64,000 nucleotides of DNA from Butyrivibrio proteoclasticus B316 (GCF_000145035.1 NC_014387.1:1912001-1976000); one strand, 5' to 3'; positions 55,051 through 64,000 are shown, counted from the stretch's first letter. The notes: a model not told the origin generated them from the sequence alone. Numbers and translations: made by a program.

Positions 55051-57231
55051 TCAATTGGTATCTGCATAAATATAATCAGGTACCTTCCCCATTTCAAATG
55101 AAAAGTAGCTCTGCTGAGCATTCATCATGTCTTTTTTATTATTCTTAAAGTTTACGATAACAACAAACTGTTCATTTAAGTTCCTCTTGTACCAGGAACA
55201 ATAATAGTCGTTGCATATCACTTTTTCTATTATATCCCTAATCTTATCATTTTCGGTATATACAAATGATTTAGAATCAACATTTATAGAATTTATGTCA
55301 AAATCCTCATCTTCCATATTGTAGCCGGGATAATAGTTAGTTACTTCAATAGAATCAATTGAATCGATATCTATTGAATCATCCACAAAGACACCATATT
55401 TTTTAAGAAGCTCTATCGTATTAGTGTACGTCTTATATACATTAAAACCGCAGTTACAGTAGCCATCATAGACACTATTCAAATAGTCCACTCTGCCAAT
55501 TGGTACCTGAGTGCTGACCAATTTATAACTGAAACTGTTCTCCAGATCCTTGCAATAAGCATCGCTAAGCTCAGCGTAAGTCATCTCCGTTGTAGTCATT
55601 ACTCTTCCCGGAGCATTGTACTGAATTTTCCTGGTCTTATGGTTTAATTCATCAAACTCTCTTACCTTATCGTCATGAAAAACAGGTGCTGATCCTCTAA
55701 TATATTCTTTAGAATCAATGATAGATGACAGCAAATTCTCATCAATATCGTAAGGAATACATATTTCCCTGTAAACCATTTTTCCATTCTTTAACCTGTA
55801 AAGAACAGTATTATTCCTGCCAAGATCCTGATAGTTGCCTTCTCTGTCAAATTTAACCCACTCTTTTTGAGTCTTAAGGCCTGCCTGAACAAGCTTGTTA
55901 AATGTCTCAATATCAGTTAATTCCATATAATCCTCTGGCAAAGAGACATAATTCATATCACTATGACCATCATAAAGCCTGAAATCATAATCTTCTCTAA
56001 GAAGTGCACAGCTCTCAACCTTGGAAGCGCTTGGGATATAGCTGTCATAGCCAATAAGATCACCTCTGAACACAATAAAGATAAGAGATACGATTGCAAG
56101 AGCCATAACGTTCTGTGCCATACCTTTGAATACACTTCGAATATTGCCGTCAAAGAGAACCTCAATTACGCAACCGGTTATGATAACTGCCATCAGCATA
56201 ACAGCAAACATAATTGTGACAAAACGAGAACTATACCACATGTAATAGTTCATCTCATAGAAAACCACTCCGCATCCAATGCCCAAAAGTACACAGGATA
56301 TTACTTTGACCAGCCATCTAAACGGCCTGTAGCAGATAGTTTTACCGGCATGCTCAGCTTTTCTGAATCTGCTGACTAAAATAACAAGTGCAAAAGCTAT
56401 CATTCCTGTTATAAGGATATCAATCTCATAATCAACAGTCATGTCTATCCACTTATTCAAAATGTCAAAACATGCAATATTTGTACTATTAAGCTTTAAA
56501 TCGTTAACAAGTCTAAGCACTGCCACCCTGTCAAAAAGCGGAGAGCCTATAATGCCATATGTGTCCCTGTTAGCATAAGTTGCAAAGAATATGTTTTTCA
56601 AAGCCTTCAGTTCATATCCAAAAGCTGTAGTCACTGCCATAAAAAAGGCAAGAACCAGCATTGATATTAGTGGCGTGCCACTAAGCATAATGGCCAGAAC
56701 CGTAATATTATAAATTGCAAAAAACAGTACGATTGCTTTTACTGTTTCATAGAGAACTACTACTATTACAGCCCCGTTAACGGCTCCAAGAATAGCAGCC
56801 AATAAAAGAGCAACAATATTTACAGACAAATACATAAGAATAAATGTAGTAATAGCGTTAAAATAGTTCTTCTTGATCCTCTGCCCTCTTGTAGTAGGCT
56901 GACTTAAGTAAAAATCAATCTTATTTGATTCAAACACATAAGAAAAGCCTTGAAAAGCAAAGGCAATTGCAATAAGTACAACCAATATCCAGCCAAGCTG
57001 TTCCATCCCCAGAACTCTGAATGCAGCATTTATCTTTTCCATTTTGATACGTTCTGGCGACTGATGAAACACTCTTCCGTAATTTATTGACCTGGCCACC
57101 ATAAATGCTGTGCCGAGTACATAATAGATTGCCATAAGGACAAATCCCAGCATAGATGACCACAAAGTTCTTGTAATATATTTTTTGTGATTAGATATTC
57201 TGTTACTCAAGGATAAACTTGCGGATGTCAT
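55051..57231 (-). CDS. YtrC-like ABC-2 permease with large extracellular C-terminal domain
   Basis: 726 residues. About ten membrane segments lie within the first 400 residues, with the ABC-2 cytoplasmic loop FYLSQPTTRGQRIKKNYFNA and a YtrC/YtrD-like segment (CYRPFRWLVKVISCVLLG). Residues about 405-726 form a soluble extracellular domain rich in Asp, Tyr and Asn that I cannot assign. ATG 57231 has GGAGG nine bases upstream and overlaps the ATPase gene by 29 bases. It should couple to that ATPase. Substrate and direction unknown. Confidence 0.82.
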   Translation of the reverse strand: MTSASLSLSNRISNHKKYITRTLWSSMLGFVLMAIYYVLGTAFMVARSINYGRVFHQSPERIKMEKINAAFRVLGMEQLGWILVVLIAIAFAFQGFSYVFESNKIDFYLSQPTTRGQRIKKNYFNAITTFILMYLSVNIVALLLAAILGAVNGAVIVVVLYETVKAIVLFFAIYNITVLAIMLSGTPLISMLVLAFFMAVTTAFGYELKALKNIFFATYANRDTYGIIGSPLFDRVAVLRLVNDLKLNSTNIACFDILNKWIDMTVDYEIDILITGMIAFALVILVSRFRKAEHAGKTICYRPFRWLVKVISCVLLGIGCGVVFYEMNYYMWYSSRFVTIMFAVMLMAVIITGCVIEVLFDGNIRSVFKGMAQNVMALAIVSLIFIVFRGDLIGYDSYIPSASKVESCALLREDYDFRLYDGHSDMNYVSLPEDYMELTDIETFNKLVQAGLKTQKEWVKFDREGNYQDLGRNNTVLYRLKNGKMVYREICIPYDIDENLLSSIIDSKEYIRGSAPVFHDDKVREFDELNHKTRKIQYNAPGRVMTTTEMTYAELSDAYCKDLENSFSYKLVSTQVPIGRVDYLNSVYDGYCNCGFNVYKTYTNTIELLKKYGVFVDDSIDIDSIDSIEVTNYYPGYNMEDEDFDINSINVDSKSFVYTENDKIRDIIEKVICNDYYCSWYKRNLNEQFVVIVNFKNNKKDMMNAQQSYFSFEMGKVPDYIYADTN

Positions 57232-58108
57232 ACCCAACTACCTCCGTTTCACTGATAAATATCTCCTCAAGAGAAAGTGGCAGCACTTCAAAGAAAACAG
57301 GATTACCACGTTTAAATGCAGCCTCGATCTCTTCTCTTTCTCCCCTCATGGTAATTGTATGAAGGCGTCCTCTCTTATCATGAAGCAATATATCAAGTCC
57401 CTCAAGAGCTCTTTCTTCATCACCGTCACCAGCGAATACACATTGAACCTTCTGCATTTTGAGTTTCATGTCGCTAAGGTCCTCTGAGAGAATAACACCG
57501 CCCTGATGAAGAAGACCTATATGATCGCAGATATCTTCAAGCTCTCGTAGATTATGAGAAGCTATAACAGGCGTTAGTCCTCTGTCAGCCATCTCAGCTG
57601 CAAACAAGCTCTTAACCCCCTGTCTCACAACCGGATCAAGACCATCAAAGGTCTCATCGCATAACAGGAACTTGGTTCCCGAACATATCCCAAGGAGAAT
57701 TGACACCTGCTTTTTCATACCTTTTGAAAAAGTACTGATCTTGCGCTTTATATCCAGTCCAAAGCCGCTGCACAATTTAAAAAATCTGAGTTTGTCGAAC
57801 TTGTCATATATTTCTTCGTAATAATCAGCCATCTCTTCCGGTGTGCTATTAGGAAGAAAATACTGATCATCTGATATAAAAAAGATGTCCTTTTTAACCT
57901 CAGGATTATCATATACAGGTCTGTTGTCTATACAGACAATTCCCTTATCAGGTTTGATAACCCCGGCAATAATCCTCAGGATCGTACTCTTACCTGCACC
58001 ATTTGTTCCGACGAGTCCAAACACTTCACCATCTCTGATTGACAGTGATACATGATTGACTGCCTTGATGTCGTCAAATGATTTGTATAATTCCAGTAAC
58101 TCAATCAT
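57203..58108 (-). CDS. ABC transporter ATPase (YtrB-like)
   Basis: 301 residues. Walker A GTNGAGKST near 38, signature FSKGMKKQVSILLG, Walker B FLLCDETFDGLDP, switch His in ASHNLREL. Belongs to the exporter (ABC-2) branch, not the sugar-importer MsmK branch. Overlaps the GntR gene by four bases (ATGA). It is the only ATPase of the operon. Confidence 0.93.
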   Translation of the reverse strand: MIELLELYKSFDDIKAVNHVSLSIRDGEVFGLVGTNGAGKSTILRIIAGVIKPDKGIVCIDNRPVYDNPEVKKDIFFISDDQYFLPNSTPEEMADYYEEIYDKFDKLRFFKLCSGFGLDIKRKISTFSKGMKKQVSILLGICSGTKFLLCDETFDGLDPVVRQGVKSLFAAEMADRGLTPVIASHNLRELEDICDHIGLLHQGGVILSEDLSDMKLKMQKVQCVFAGDGDEERALEGLDILLHDKRGRLHTITMRGEREEIEAAFKRGNPVFFEVLPLSLEEIFISETEVVGYDIRKFILE

Positions 58109-58524
58109 GCCTTGCCTCCCTTATCATTTCCCCTTGTTTGTAGACCACCATTTTGGCTACTAATCTGACCTATCTTACTCTTTATCTCTTTGATAAGATC
58201 TTCAATAGGAATTCCGATTTCTTCAGCTTCTCTGAACAACTTGACAATAGCATCAATCAGCTCGCTTTTCTTATTATCCATAAGTGAAGCATTGCCTTTA
58301 ACAAAATTCCCCCTTCCCTTCACTGTATAGATAAAGCCCTGACGTTCCAGCTCTGCATAAGCCTTCTGTACAGTGTTGGGATTAGTAGATAATTCCATAG
58401 CCAGACTCCTGACCGATGGCATCTGCTCATCAGCCTGCAAAATACCCTTGTACATCTGAAGTTTGAAATTCTCTACAATTTGTTCATAGATAGGTCTGCT
58501 GTCCTGATAATCAATTAGATTCAT
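58105..58524 (-). CDS. GntR-family repressor, YtrA subfamily
   Basis: 139 residues: winged helix (PIYEQIVENFKLQMYKGIL, MPSVRSLAMELSTNPNTVQKAY, VKGRGNFV) plus a short C-terminal helical tail of about 55 residues, the layout of YtrA, which represses ABC operons in response to cell-envelope stress in Bacillus. First gene of the operon. A symmetric site at 58617-58637 lies in its promoter. Confidence 0.93.
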   Translation of the reverse strand: MNLIDYQDSRPIYEQIVENFKLQMYKGILQADEQMPSVRSLAMELSTNPNTVQKAYAELERQGFIYTVKGRGNFVKGNASLMDNKKSELIDAIVKLFREAEEIGIPIEDLIKEIKSKIGQISSQNGGLQTRGNDKGGKA

Positions 58525-58616
58525 ATCATCCCCACCATAATCAATTAGTTGCTGCAGTCATAACTCTGCAAGTGTTATATTTGTTACATTTTATGACTGA
58601 CCAGATGTATATTAAC

Positions 58617-58637
58617 TGTACTAGCATAACTAGTACA
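58617..58637. promoter_or_regulatory. Operator of the YtrA-like repressor
   Basis: TGTACTAG and CTAGTACA, exact inverted repeats around CATAA. They fill the spacer of a candidate promoter (-35 TGTACT 58632-58637, 17 bases, -10 TAATAT 58609-58614), where binding would exclude polymerase. Confidence 0.72.
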
Positions 58638-58689
58638 CTTATACACTACTACCATACACGAAATAATGCAAGCATTTTTGTATGAATGC

Positions 58690-58733
58690 AAAAAGATTTC
58701 CTACTTTAACATAGTATACGAAGTAGGAAATCT
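58690..58733 (-). terminator. Terminator of the UPF0210/PFL gene
   Basis: AGATTTCCTACTT (58694-58706) with AAGTAGGAAATCT (58721-58733), then five U on the minus strand. Confidence 0.87.
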
Positions 58734-58797
58734 TCTATCATCTAAATATTCTATTCTTGCAGGCCATTTACGCTTTTGCCTACTAGAAGTTCATTCA

Positions 58798-60162
58798 TTA
58801 ATTCTTAAAACTATGGACAGGTGCCGGGATTCTTCCACCACGATCAACAAAAGCATCACATGAGAACTGGTTTACAGGCATGATTGGTGCATATCCAAGA
58901 AGTCCTCCAAACTCAACTGTCTCACCAACTCCCTTTCCAATTACAGGAATAAGTCTTACCGCAGTAGTCTTCTGATTGATCATACCTATAGCCATTTCAT
59001 CAGCAATGATTCCTGCTATTGTAGTATCCCTGGTATCTCCCGGGATAGCGATCATATCAAGGCCAACTGAGCATACACAGGTCATGGCTTCAAGTTTCTC
59101 AAGAGTAAGTGCTCCCGCTTCTACCGCATTTATCATGCCCTGATCTTCACTGACAGGGATAAACGCTCCTGACAAACCTCCAACATATGAGGATGCCATG
59201 ACACCACCTTTTTTGACCTGATCATTTAAAAGAGCAAGTGCCGCTGTTGTTCCCGGTGCACCGGCATGTTCAACGCCTATTTCATGAAGAATATCAGCTA
59301 CACTATCTCCAATTGCAGGTGTTGGCGCAAGAGATAGATCAATGATTCCAAAAGGAACTCCAAGTCTCTCAGATGCCTCTCTTGCCACAAGCTGACCAAC
59401 TCTTGTTACCTTAAATGCAGTCTTTTTGATCGTCTCGCATAGAATTTCAAAGCTCTCTCCTCTAACCTTTTCAAGAGCTGTCTTAACAACTCCGGGGCCG
59501 GATACACCTACATTTATTATCTTGTCAGCTTCTGTCACACCATGGAATGCACCTGCCATAAATGGGTTATCATCAGGAGCATTGCAGAATACAACAAGCT
59601 TGGCGCATCCAAGAGAGTCATTCTCTTTGGTAGCTTCTGCTGTCTCTTTAACAATGGTGCCCATAAGTCTCACGGCATCCATGTTGATCCCTGTCTTGGT
59701 TGAACCTACATTTATCGATGAACAAACAACATCTGTCGTTGAAAGTGCAAGAGGAATTGACTCTATTAAAAGCTTATCAGCAGGAGTCATTCCCTTGCTT
59801 ACAAGAGCTGAATAACCACCTATAAAGTTAACTCCTACTGCCTTGGCAACCTTATCAAGAGTCTGTGCTATGCTCGCAAAATCCTCTTTGGTCCTGCAGG
59901 CAGCGCCTCCGATAAGAGCAATAGGGGTAACAGATATTCTCTTATTAACAATCGGAATACCAAATTCTCTTGATATCTGCTCACCTGTAGCAACAAGATC
60001 CTTGGCTGCTTCATAAATCTTGTTGTAGATATTCTTGTTAAGCTGTTCCAAATCCGAACTGATACAGTCAAGAAGACTGATGCCAAGTGTAATTGTCCTG
60101 ACATCAAGGTTCTCTTTTTCTATCATCTCATTAGTTTCTACTACTTCATTAACATTAATCAT
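58798..60162 (-). CDS. PFL-family protein (UPF0210/DUF711)
   Basis: 454 residues, distant from pyruvate formate-lyase in fold. Typical motifs: [12 protein letters not shown] near the N-terminus, [15 protein letters not shown], and [21 protein letters not shown] at the end. The function is not established. An ACT-domain gene lies just upstream, the conserved pairing in Firmicutes. ATG 60162 has AGGAG six bases upstream; the ATG two codons earlier is too close. Confidence 0.93.
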   Translation of the reverse strand: MINVNEVVETNEMIEKENLDVRTITLGISLLDCISSDLEQLNKNIYNKIYEAAKDLVATGEQISREFGIPIVNKRISVTPIALIGGAACRTKEDFASIAQTLDKVAKAVGVNFIGGYSALVSKGMTPADKLLIESIPLALSTTDVVCSSINVGSTKTGINMDAVRLMGTIVKETAEATKENDSLGCAKLVVFCNAPDDNPFMAGAFHGVTEADKIINVGVSGPGVVKTALEKVRGESFEILCETIKKTAFKVTRVGQLVAREASERLGVPFGIIDLSLAPTPAIGDSVADILHEIGVEHAGAPGTTAALALLNDQVKKGGVMASSYVGGLSGAFIPVSEDQGMINAVEAGALTLEKLEAMTCVCSVGLDMIAIPGDTRDTTIAGIIADEMAIGMINQKTTAVRLIPVIGKGVGETVEFGGLLGYAPIMPVNQFSCDAFVDRGGRIPAPVHSFKN

Positions 60163-60184
60163 GCCCATCTCCTAATACACAAAG

Positions 60185-60226
60185 GACCCTGCAACACCGT
60201 GCTAAAAAGCATGGCACTACAGAGTC
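60185..60226 (-). other. Long imperfect hairpin between the ACT and PFL genes
   Basis: About 19 pairs with several wobbles around UUUU. No U-tail follows. Possible processing or attenuation structure. Confidence 0.45.
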
Positions 60227-60232
60227 TTATTA

Positions 60233-60505
60233 TTAAATTCTATGCATAGAGTCAAAGATTTCTTCTCTCTGACACTTGATCACAACGCCAATATTTCTGC
60301 CAAGCTCATCGAGATCATCCGCAACAACGTTGAATTCTCTTGATGTGCCAGCCATATCGACGATCATCATCATATTAAAATAGCCACTTACGATAGTCTG
60401 GGAAATATCAAGAATGTTAATGCCGGCATCTGCAAGATATGTACAAACCTTGGCGATAATGCCTACTGTGTCCTTACCAACAACTGTGATAATAGTCTTA
60501 TTCAT
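60233..60505 (-). CDS. ACT-domain protein (UPF0237)
   Basis: 90 residues, one ACT fold (TVVGKDTVGIIAKVCTYLADAGINILDISQ). The Gly-containing loop suggests small-ligand or amino-acid binding. Conserved partner of the UPF0210 gene. GGAGG precedes the ATG. Confidence 0.95.
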   Translation of the reverse strand: MNKTIITVVGKDTVGIIAKVCTYLADAGINILDISQTIVSGYFNMMMIVDMAGTSREFNVVADDLDELGRNIGVVIKCQREEIFDSMHRI

Positions 60506-60601
60506 AAGCTCCTCCGATATATCTTAATACTGGTAAAACCTACTAATAAAAAAAGCTATCAGTAATCTTGTAAAAAGTCAATCAAAACATTTTTCGCTAC
60601 A

Positions 60602-61399
60602 TTAAAAAGAAATAACCAGAGAAAGTACAGACCTCTCAGCAACCATTATAGGGAAATCAGAACTGCTATATGGATTATCATTCATATCTATTTCTACGCG
60701 AACCGTCTCAAAAGCAAGTTCCGGAAGATTGTTCTCTTTGGATAAATGTCCCAGAAAAATGCCCTTTATTTTGTCATTAAGGAGCTTACATAACAACTCA
60801 CCACTCTTTTCATTGGATAAATGGCCTGTATCACCGAGAATACGTCTCTTTAGCTGATAGGGATATGGGCCTGTCTGAAGCATTCGGATATCATGATTAG
60901 CTTCAAGCAAAAGAGCATCGCAATCCCTAAGACAGTCAACGGTATAATCTGTATAACATCCAAGGTCAGTTGCAACTCCAATTTTCTTATCACCACAGAA
61001 CACTCTATAGCCACATGGCTCATTAGCATCGTGTGAAATAGTCATCGGGTTGATCATCATATCTCCCACAGTAACCATCTTATCCGCACAAACAGTGATA
61101 AATCTTGAGTCAGTCATTTCACCTTTTTTGTCGCTGTTTCTGATACCTTCTATAGTTCCATTTGTAGCGTAAATTGGAATATCATATTTCTTGAGAATAG
61201 TATGAAGCGCAGCAATATGGTCCACATGTTCATGCGTTACAAAAATAGCATCAAGGTCGCTTAAGCTAAGTTCAAGTTCGTTAAGTCCCTGCTCTATTCT
61301 CTTCTTGCTGACTCCGGCATCTATCAATATATGGGTATTATCAGAACCAATATATGTACAATTACCGCTACTCCCACTGGCAATACTCGTAAATCTCAT
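60602..61399 (-). CDS. walJ: Metallo-beta-lactamase-fold hydrolase, YycJ/WalJ type
   Basis: 265 residues, start SIASGSSGNCTYIGS typical of the group; metal motif HEHVDH near 57-62, and further ligands in HDANEP, GCYTDY and GHLS. WalJ has nuclease activity on DNA and coordinates cell-wall and division in Gram-positives. Here it is not next to walRK. It lies 116 bases after an FtsA-like gene. Confidence 0.88.
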   Translation of the reverse strand: MRFTSIASGSSGNCTYIGSDNTHILIDAGVSKKRIEQGLNELELSLSDLDAIFVTHEHVDHIAALHTILKKYDIPIYATNGTIEGIRNSDKKGEMTDSRFITVCADKMVTVGDMMINPMTISHDANEPCGYRVFCGDKKIGVATDLGCYTDYTVDCLRDCDALLLEANHDIRMLQTGPYPYQLKRRILGDTGHLSNEKSGELLCKLLNDKIKGIFLGHLSKENNLPELAFETVRVEIDMNDNPYSSSDFPIMVAERSVLSLVISF

Positions 61400-61457
61400 A
61401 AAAACAAACCATATCTTTCATTCATTTGTAAAACAATGATAATTCTAACATAATTCT

Positions 61458-61497
61458 AAAAAGCTCTCTACCCAAGATTTTCTAAGGTAGAGAGCTT
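61458..61497 (-). terminator. Terminator of the FtsA-like gene
   Basis: AAGCTCTCTACC (61461-61472) with GGTAGAGAGCTT (61486-61497); UUUU follows on the minus strand. Confidence 0.88.
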
Positions 61498-61515
61498 ATA
61501 TTTGTATATATTAGC

Positions 61516-63687
61516 CTAATTTCTCCAGTAGACTTCGATTTTGTCTCCTTCATTTATAGGTTGCATATAATCAGGCGTTCCTCCATTAAGAGTTGTTACT
61601 ATCGCCCTTCCGTTAGGCTTGGAAAGATCAAAATCAATAGCATCAAAAATATCTACAAAAATATAATCCGCTTTTCCATGGAGCGTAGTAGGTTCATTAT
61701 TGATCACTACATGAAGATCATGAGCAAGAATATTTCTGATAGGCTCCTGTGGCTTATCATATGCCTCTTCATCTTCAGTCTGAAAGTCATCAAAGCTAAG
61801 CTGTCCATCCTTGCCTTCAACTATCTTGACGCTGTCATTATCACTTTCGTAGGCTTCTTCATTAGCAAGCTTGATAGCTTCTTCATCAGCATCAGGAAAA
61901 TCTTCATAGTAGTCCATGATCATTTCTTCCTGATCCTTGAATTCAACCTTAAAGTTCTCATAGACAGGCGTGCTTGCGTCTCCCCGCTCATTATTAACAA
62001 TGATCACAGTATCTTCTGTAAGTGTAATATCCATCAGCTCTGCGATCTGCGCGGCTGTATTATAATCAAGGACCTTGACTTCATCTCCCGGTCTTATGCT
62101 GTAAAAGGCTGTCTGGGCCTCACCATTTACAGTTGCATATCTCGAAGCCTCAATATTCTTACCATTTACATTTACATTAAACTTAGTCTTAAATTCCGGA
62201 ATGCTCTCAATGGTCGCTTTACCGGGTTCACCGGCAGTAGATGGCTTAACATCAATAATATCATTAGCATGGATCTTGCTGTGAATATCAGCAGGCTTAC
62301 CATTAAGAGAAATAACAGCAGCCTCACCGGGTTCTCCGCGAGATGTTCTCTCTTTGCCATTAACAGTAAACTTAAGCTCTTCGCCTCTCTTCGGGAAAAG
62401 ATCTTCATTAGGGAATGCAACCTGCATAGCTGCATCCACAATTTGGAGCTTACCATTGTCATAAAGCTTGGTCTGAGTGCCATTAAAAGATACAAAAATG
62501 AAATTATTGGCTTCTTCGTAATAGCTAAAGCAGATACCAAGAGGCGTTACAAGAAGTGAGTCTCGTTCAATATCATTGTTATTCAGGAAAGTAATTTCCT
62601 TCATTACTTCCTCACCGCGCAGAGCAACTCTTTCCTCTGGTATACCCATCTCCTTGGCTATTGCTTGCGTATAGCCCGGAACGCATCCGCCACCGCCTAC
62701 TACAAATACAGCGCTGACAGGATTATCTCCGTTTAGTTTTTTAATTTCTTCAACAGCTTTTTTAGCCATCATTTCAACCTGAGGTTTGATGATCTGGGCT
62801 ATCTCTTTAGCAGTGATAACCTTATCAAGCCCCATGATATCAACATATTTAACTTCATCCTGATGGCTTCCCTTTATTTTGATCTCATCCGCTGTATTGA
62901 AATCAACAAGGCATTTCTTGGCAATTATCTCCGTAATATCATCACCTGCTATTGGAAGCATTCCATAAGCAGTAATAGATCCGTCATCAGTTACACATAT
63001 ATCTGATGTACCCGCTCCAACATCCACAAGTGCAAGATTCAGCATCCTGAATCTGTCAGGAATAGCAACCATCATAGCTGCTATAGGCTCGAGGGTAAGA
63101 TTTGCAACATTAAGTCCGGCTCTCTCACAAGCCTTATATAGTCCGTCAACACAGTCATCGGGAAGGAAGGTTGCTATTAGTTCAACACTCACTTTGCCGG
63201 CTTTATGTCCTTCAAGATTGGCTATCTGATAGCCATCCAGATAATAATGCATTACTGAATATCCAACCAGATAAAACTTAAGGCCGGAACTGTTTTCTTC
63301 CAGAAACTGTGAATAAGCCTTCTCAACAGCAGATGAATCCAGATTATAAATATCCTCATCTGAGATTTCATGTTCATCAGGATACTCATAGTCATAGTTT
63401 ATCCTGACCGTCTTGAGCACACGTCCGGCAGCTGCTATACAAACATCAGTTAAATGAATATCTGTCTGCTGCTCAAGCTGCTCTTTGACTAGACGGATTG
63501 TCATTCCAACCTTACCTATGTCGTGGATCTGTCCATCAAGCATTGCACGTGTCTGATGTTTCTCAACAGCCTGCGCAATTACAATGAACTGGCCGTCCTT
63601 CATATAGCCGACTGTACCAACAACACTTCTGGTTCCAATATCAAGTCCAAAAACAACCTTCTGATCAACTTGCTCCAAACTAGGCAT
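61516..63687 (-). CDS. FtsA-like actin-family ATPase with long C-terminal extension
   Basis: 723 residues, against about 420 for FtsA. The actin-fold part covers 1-400: phosphate-1 GLDIGTRSVVG (14-24), a 1C-like subdomain, phosphate-2 LVDVGAGTSDI near 219 and adenosine loop VVGGGGCVPGY. From about 430 to the end come several VNGK-type strand-turn modules (FTVNGKERTSRG, ISLNGKPADIHSKIH, VNVNGKNIEASRYATVNG, VVINNEPTTLHGK), each reminiscent of small beta-grasp folds, plus an acidic helical insert (about 580-650). No membrane-anchoring amphipathic helix at the end, unlike FtsA. Probably a divergent division or cell-shape ATPase; PilM-like function is an alternative. Confidence 0.75.
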   Translation of the reverse strand: MPSLEQVDQKVVFGLDIGTRSVVGTVGYMKDGQFIVIAQAVEKHQTRAMLDGQIHDIGKVGMTIRLVKEQLEQQTDIHLTDVCIAAAGRVLKTVRINYDYEYPDEHEISDEDIYNLDSSAVEKAYSQFLEENSSGLKFYLVGYSVMHYYLDGYQIANLEGHKAGKVSVELIATFLPDDCVDGLYKACERAGLNVANLTLEPIAAMMVAIPDRFRMLNLALVDVGAGTSDICVTDDGSITAYGMLPIAGDDITEIIAKKCLVDFNTADEIKIKGSHQDEVKYVDIMGLDKVITAKEIAQIIKPQVEMMAKKAVEEIKKLNGDNPVSAVFVVGGGGCVPGYTQAIAKEMGIPEERVALRGEEVMKEITFLNNNDIERDSLLVTPLGICFSYYEEANNFIFVSFNGTQTKLYDNGKLQIVDAAMQVAFPNEDLFPKRGEELKFTVNGKERTSRGEPGEAAVISLNGKPADIHSKIHANDIIDVKPSTAGEPGKATIESIPEFKTKFNVNVNGKNIEASRYATVNGEAQTAFYSIRPGDEVKVLDYNTAAQIAELMDITLTEDTVIIVNNERGDASTPVYENFKVEFKDQEEMIMDYYEDFPDADEEAIKLANEEAYESDNDSVKIVEGKDGQLSFDDFQTEDEEAYDKPQEPIRNILAHDLHVVINNEPTTLHGKADYIFVDIFDAIDFDLSKPNGRAIVTTLNGGTPDYMQPINEGDKIEVYWRN

Positions 63688-63721
63688 ACTTTAGTCCCCT
63701 CAATACTAATTATGTAACCTG

Positions 63722-64000
63722 TTATCTAGTCTCAAATTCTGAAAGTCTTTGGTCAATCTGAGCTGCAGCTTCCTGCAGACTCCCACTGTTGTCGATCACA
63801 AATTGACAATGCTTCCTGAAAGTAGCATCATCAAGCTGCTTACCAAGGATATCCGTTATCTTCTCATCCGAATATCCTCTTGACGAACGAAGCCTCTGAC
63901 GTCTGACATTCTCCGATGCATATACATACCAGAGTTCATCAGCTATCTTGTCATATCCATTCTCTATTAAAAGAGCTGCTTCAACAAAAACAAAATCAAG
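63722..64000 (-). CDS. coaE: Dephospho-CoA kinase, C-terminal part (5' end outside window)
   Basis: Last step of CoA synthesis. The 92 visible residues (LDFVFVEAALLIENGYDKIADELWYVYA) cover the conserved LLxExG region, the adenosine loop NVRRQRLRSSRGYS and the C-terminal helix. The N-terminal P-loop lies beyond the right edge. Same strand as the FtsA-like gene, 34 bases upstream. Confidence 0.93.
   Translation of the reverse strand, partial: LDFVFVEAALLIENGYDKIADELWYVYASENVRRQRLRSSRGYSDEKITDILGKQLDDATFRKHCQFVIDNSGSLQEAAAQIDQRLSEFETR

Noticed and set aside
61561-62559. 332-residue open frame on the plus strand opposite the FtsA-like gene
   Set aside because: Unusually long, but rich in Ile/Ser/Arg without domains, no ribosome site, and fully inside a convincing minus-strand gene whose sequence bias explains it.

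Overview
The window reads as low-GC Firmicute chromosome, most likely a fibre-degrading Lachnospiraceae close to Butyrivibrio or Pseudobutyrivibrio. That placement is inferred from the gene families, strong purine-rich Shine-Dalgarno sites, TTG/GTG starts, A/T-rich intergenic DNA, lipoprotein solute-binding proteins next to permeases with no local ATPase, and intracellular glycoside hydrolases. I saw no insertion sequences, phage genes or CRISPR. One tRNA is present. Most genes lie on the minus strand.

Layout. 1-1.9 kb: end of a nucleoside-uptake unit (BMP lipoprotein with an apparent frameshift in its signal peptide, and uridine phosphorylase). 2.0-5.8 kb: translation/SRP operon ylxM-ffh-rpsP-khpA-trmD-rimM, with trmD and rimM in unusual order. 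6.0-10.1 kb: AraC regulator, GH25 lysozyme, YitT protein and threonine ammonia-lyase, sitting between the SRP genes and ftsY. 10.2-17.0 kb: the classical rpmF-plsX-acpP-rnc-smc-ftsY cluster. 17.2-25.7 kb: GT39-like membrane glycosyltransferase, AraC regulator, acetate kinase with a CcpA-type cre site, tmcAL, a 703-residue orphan with a cyclic-nucleotide-binding-like N-terminus, and a sugar isomerase/epimerase.

25.7-42.0 kb is a plant cell-wall glycan locus. It holds two cytoplasmic GH43 enzymes (one fused to ankyrin repeats), a CE12-like esterase, an LplABC-type oligosaccharide importer, altronate dehydratase (uxaA), glucuronate isomerase (uxaC), a LacI-family regulator, a cytoplasmic GH9 enzyme and a ROK sugar kinase. 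LacI/cre-type dyads sit at the promoters of uxaA, uxaC and the solute-binding protein gene. The apparent logic is import of short glycans, intracellular hydrolysis and deacetylation, and entry of uronic acids into the hexuronate pathway. uxaB, kdgK and kdgA are not in the window.

42.1-45.3 kb: mnmA, a sodium/calcium exchanger under a yybP-ykoY (manganese) riboswitch, mscL with a zinc ribbon, and tRNA-Gly(CCC). 45.4-47.5 kb: a secreted protein made only of carbohydrate-binding modules. 47.8-58.5 kb: a mosaic operon of eight genes (YtrA-like GntR repressor, ABC ATPase, YtrC-like permease with a large extracellular domain, MalF- and MalG-like permeases, HlyD/MacA-like adaptor, a reduced MacB-like protein and a propeller-fused solute-binding lipoprotein). 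It is the best candidate here for an undescribed system. 58.8-64 kb: PFL/UPF0210 protein, ACT-domain protein, WalJ-type hydrolase, a large FtsA-like ATPase and the C-terminal part of coaE.

All assignments come from reading the sequence and remembered family knowledge; no database search was run. Start codons were moved from the longest reading frame where a Shine-Dalgarno site or family length argued for it.
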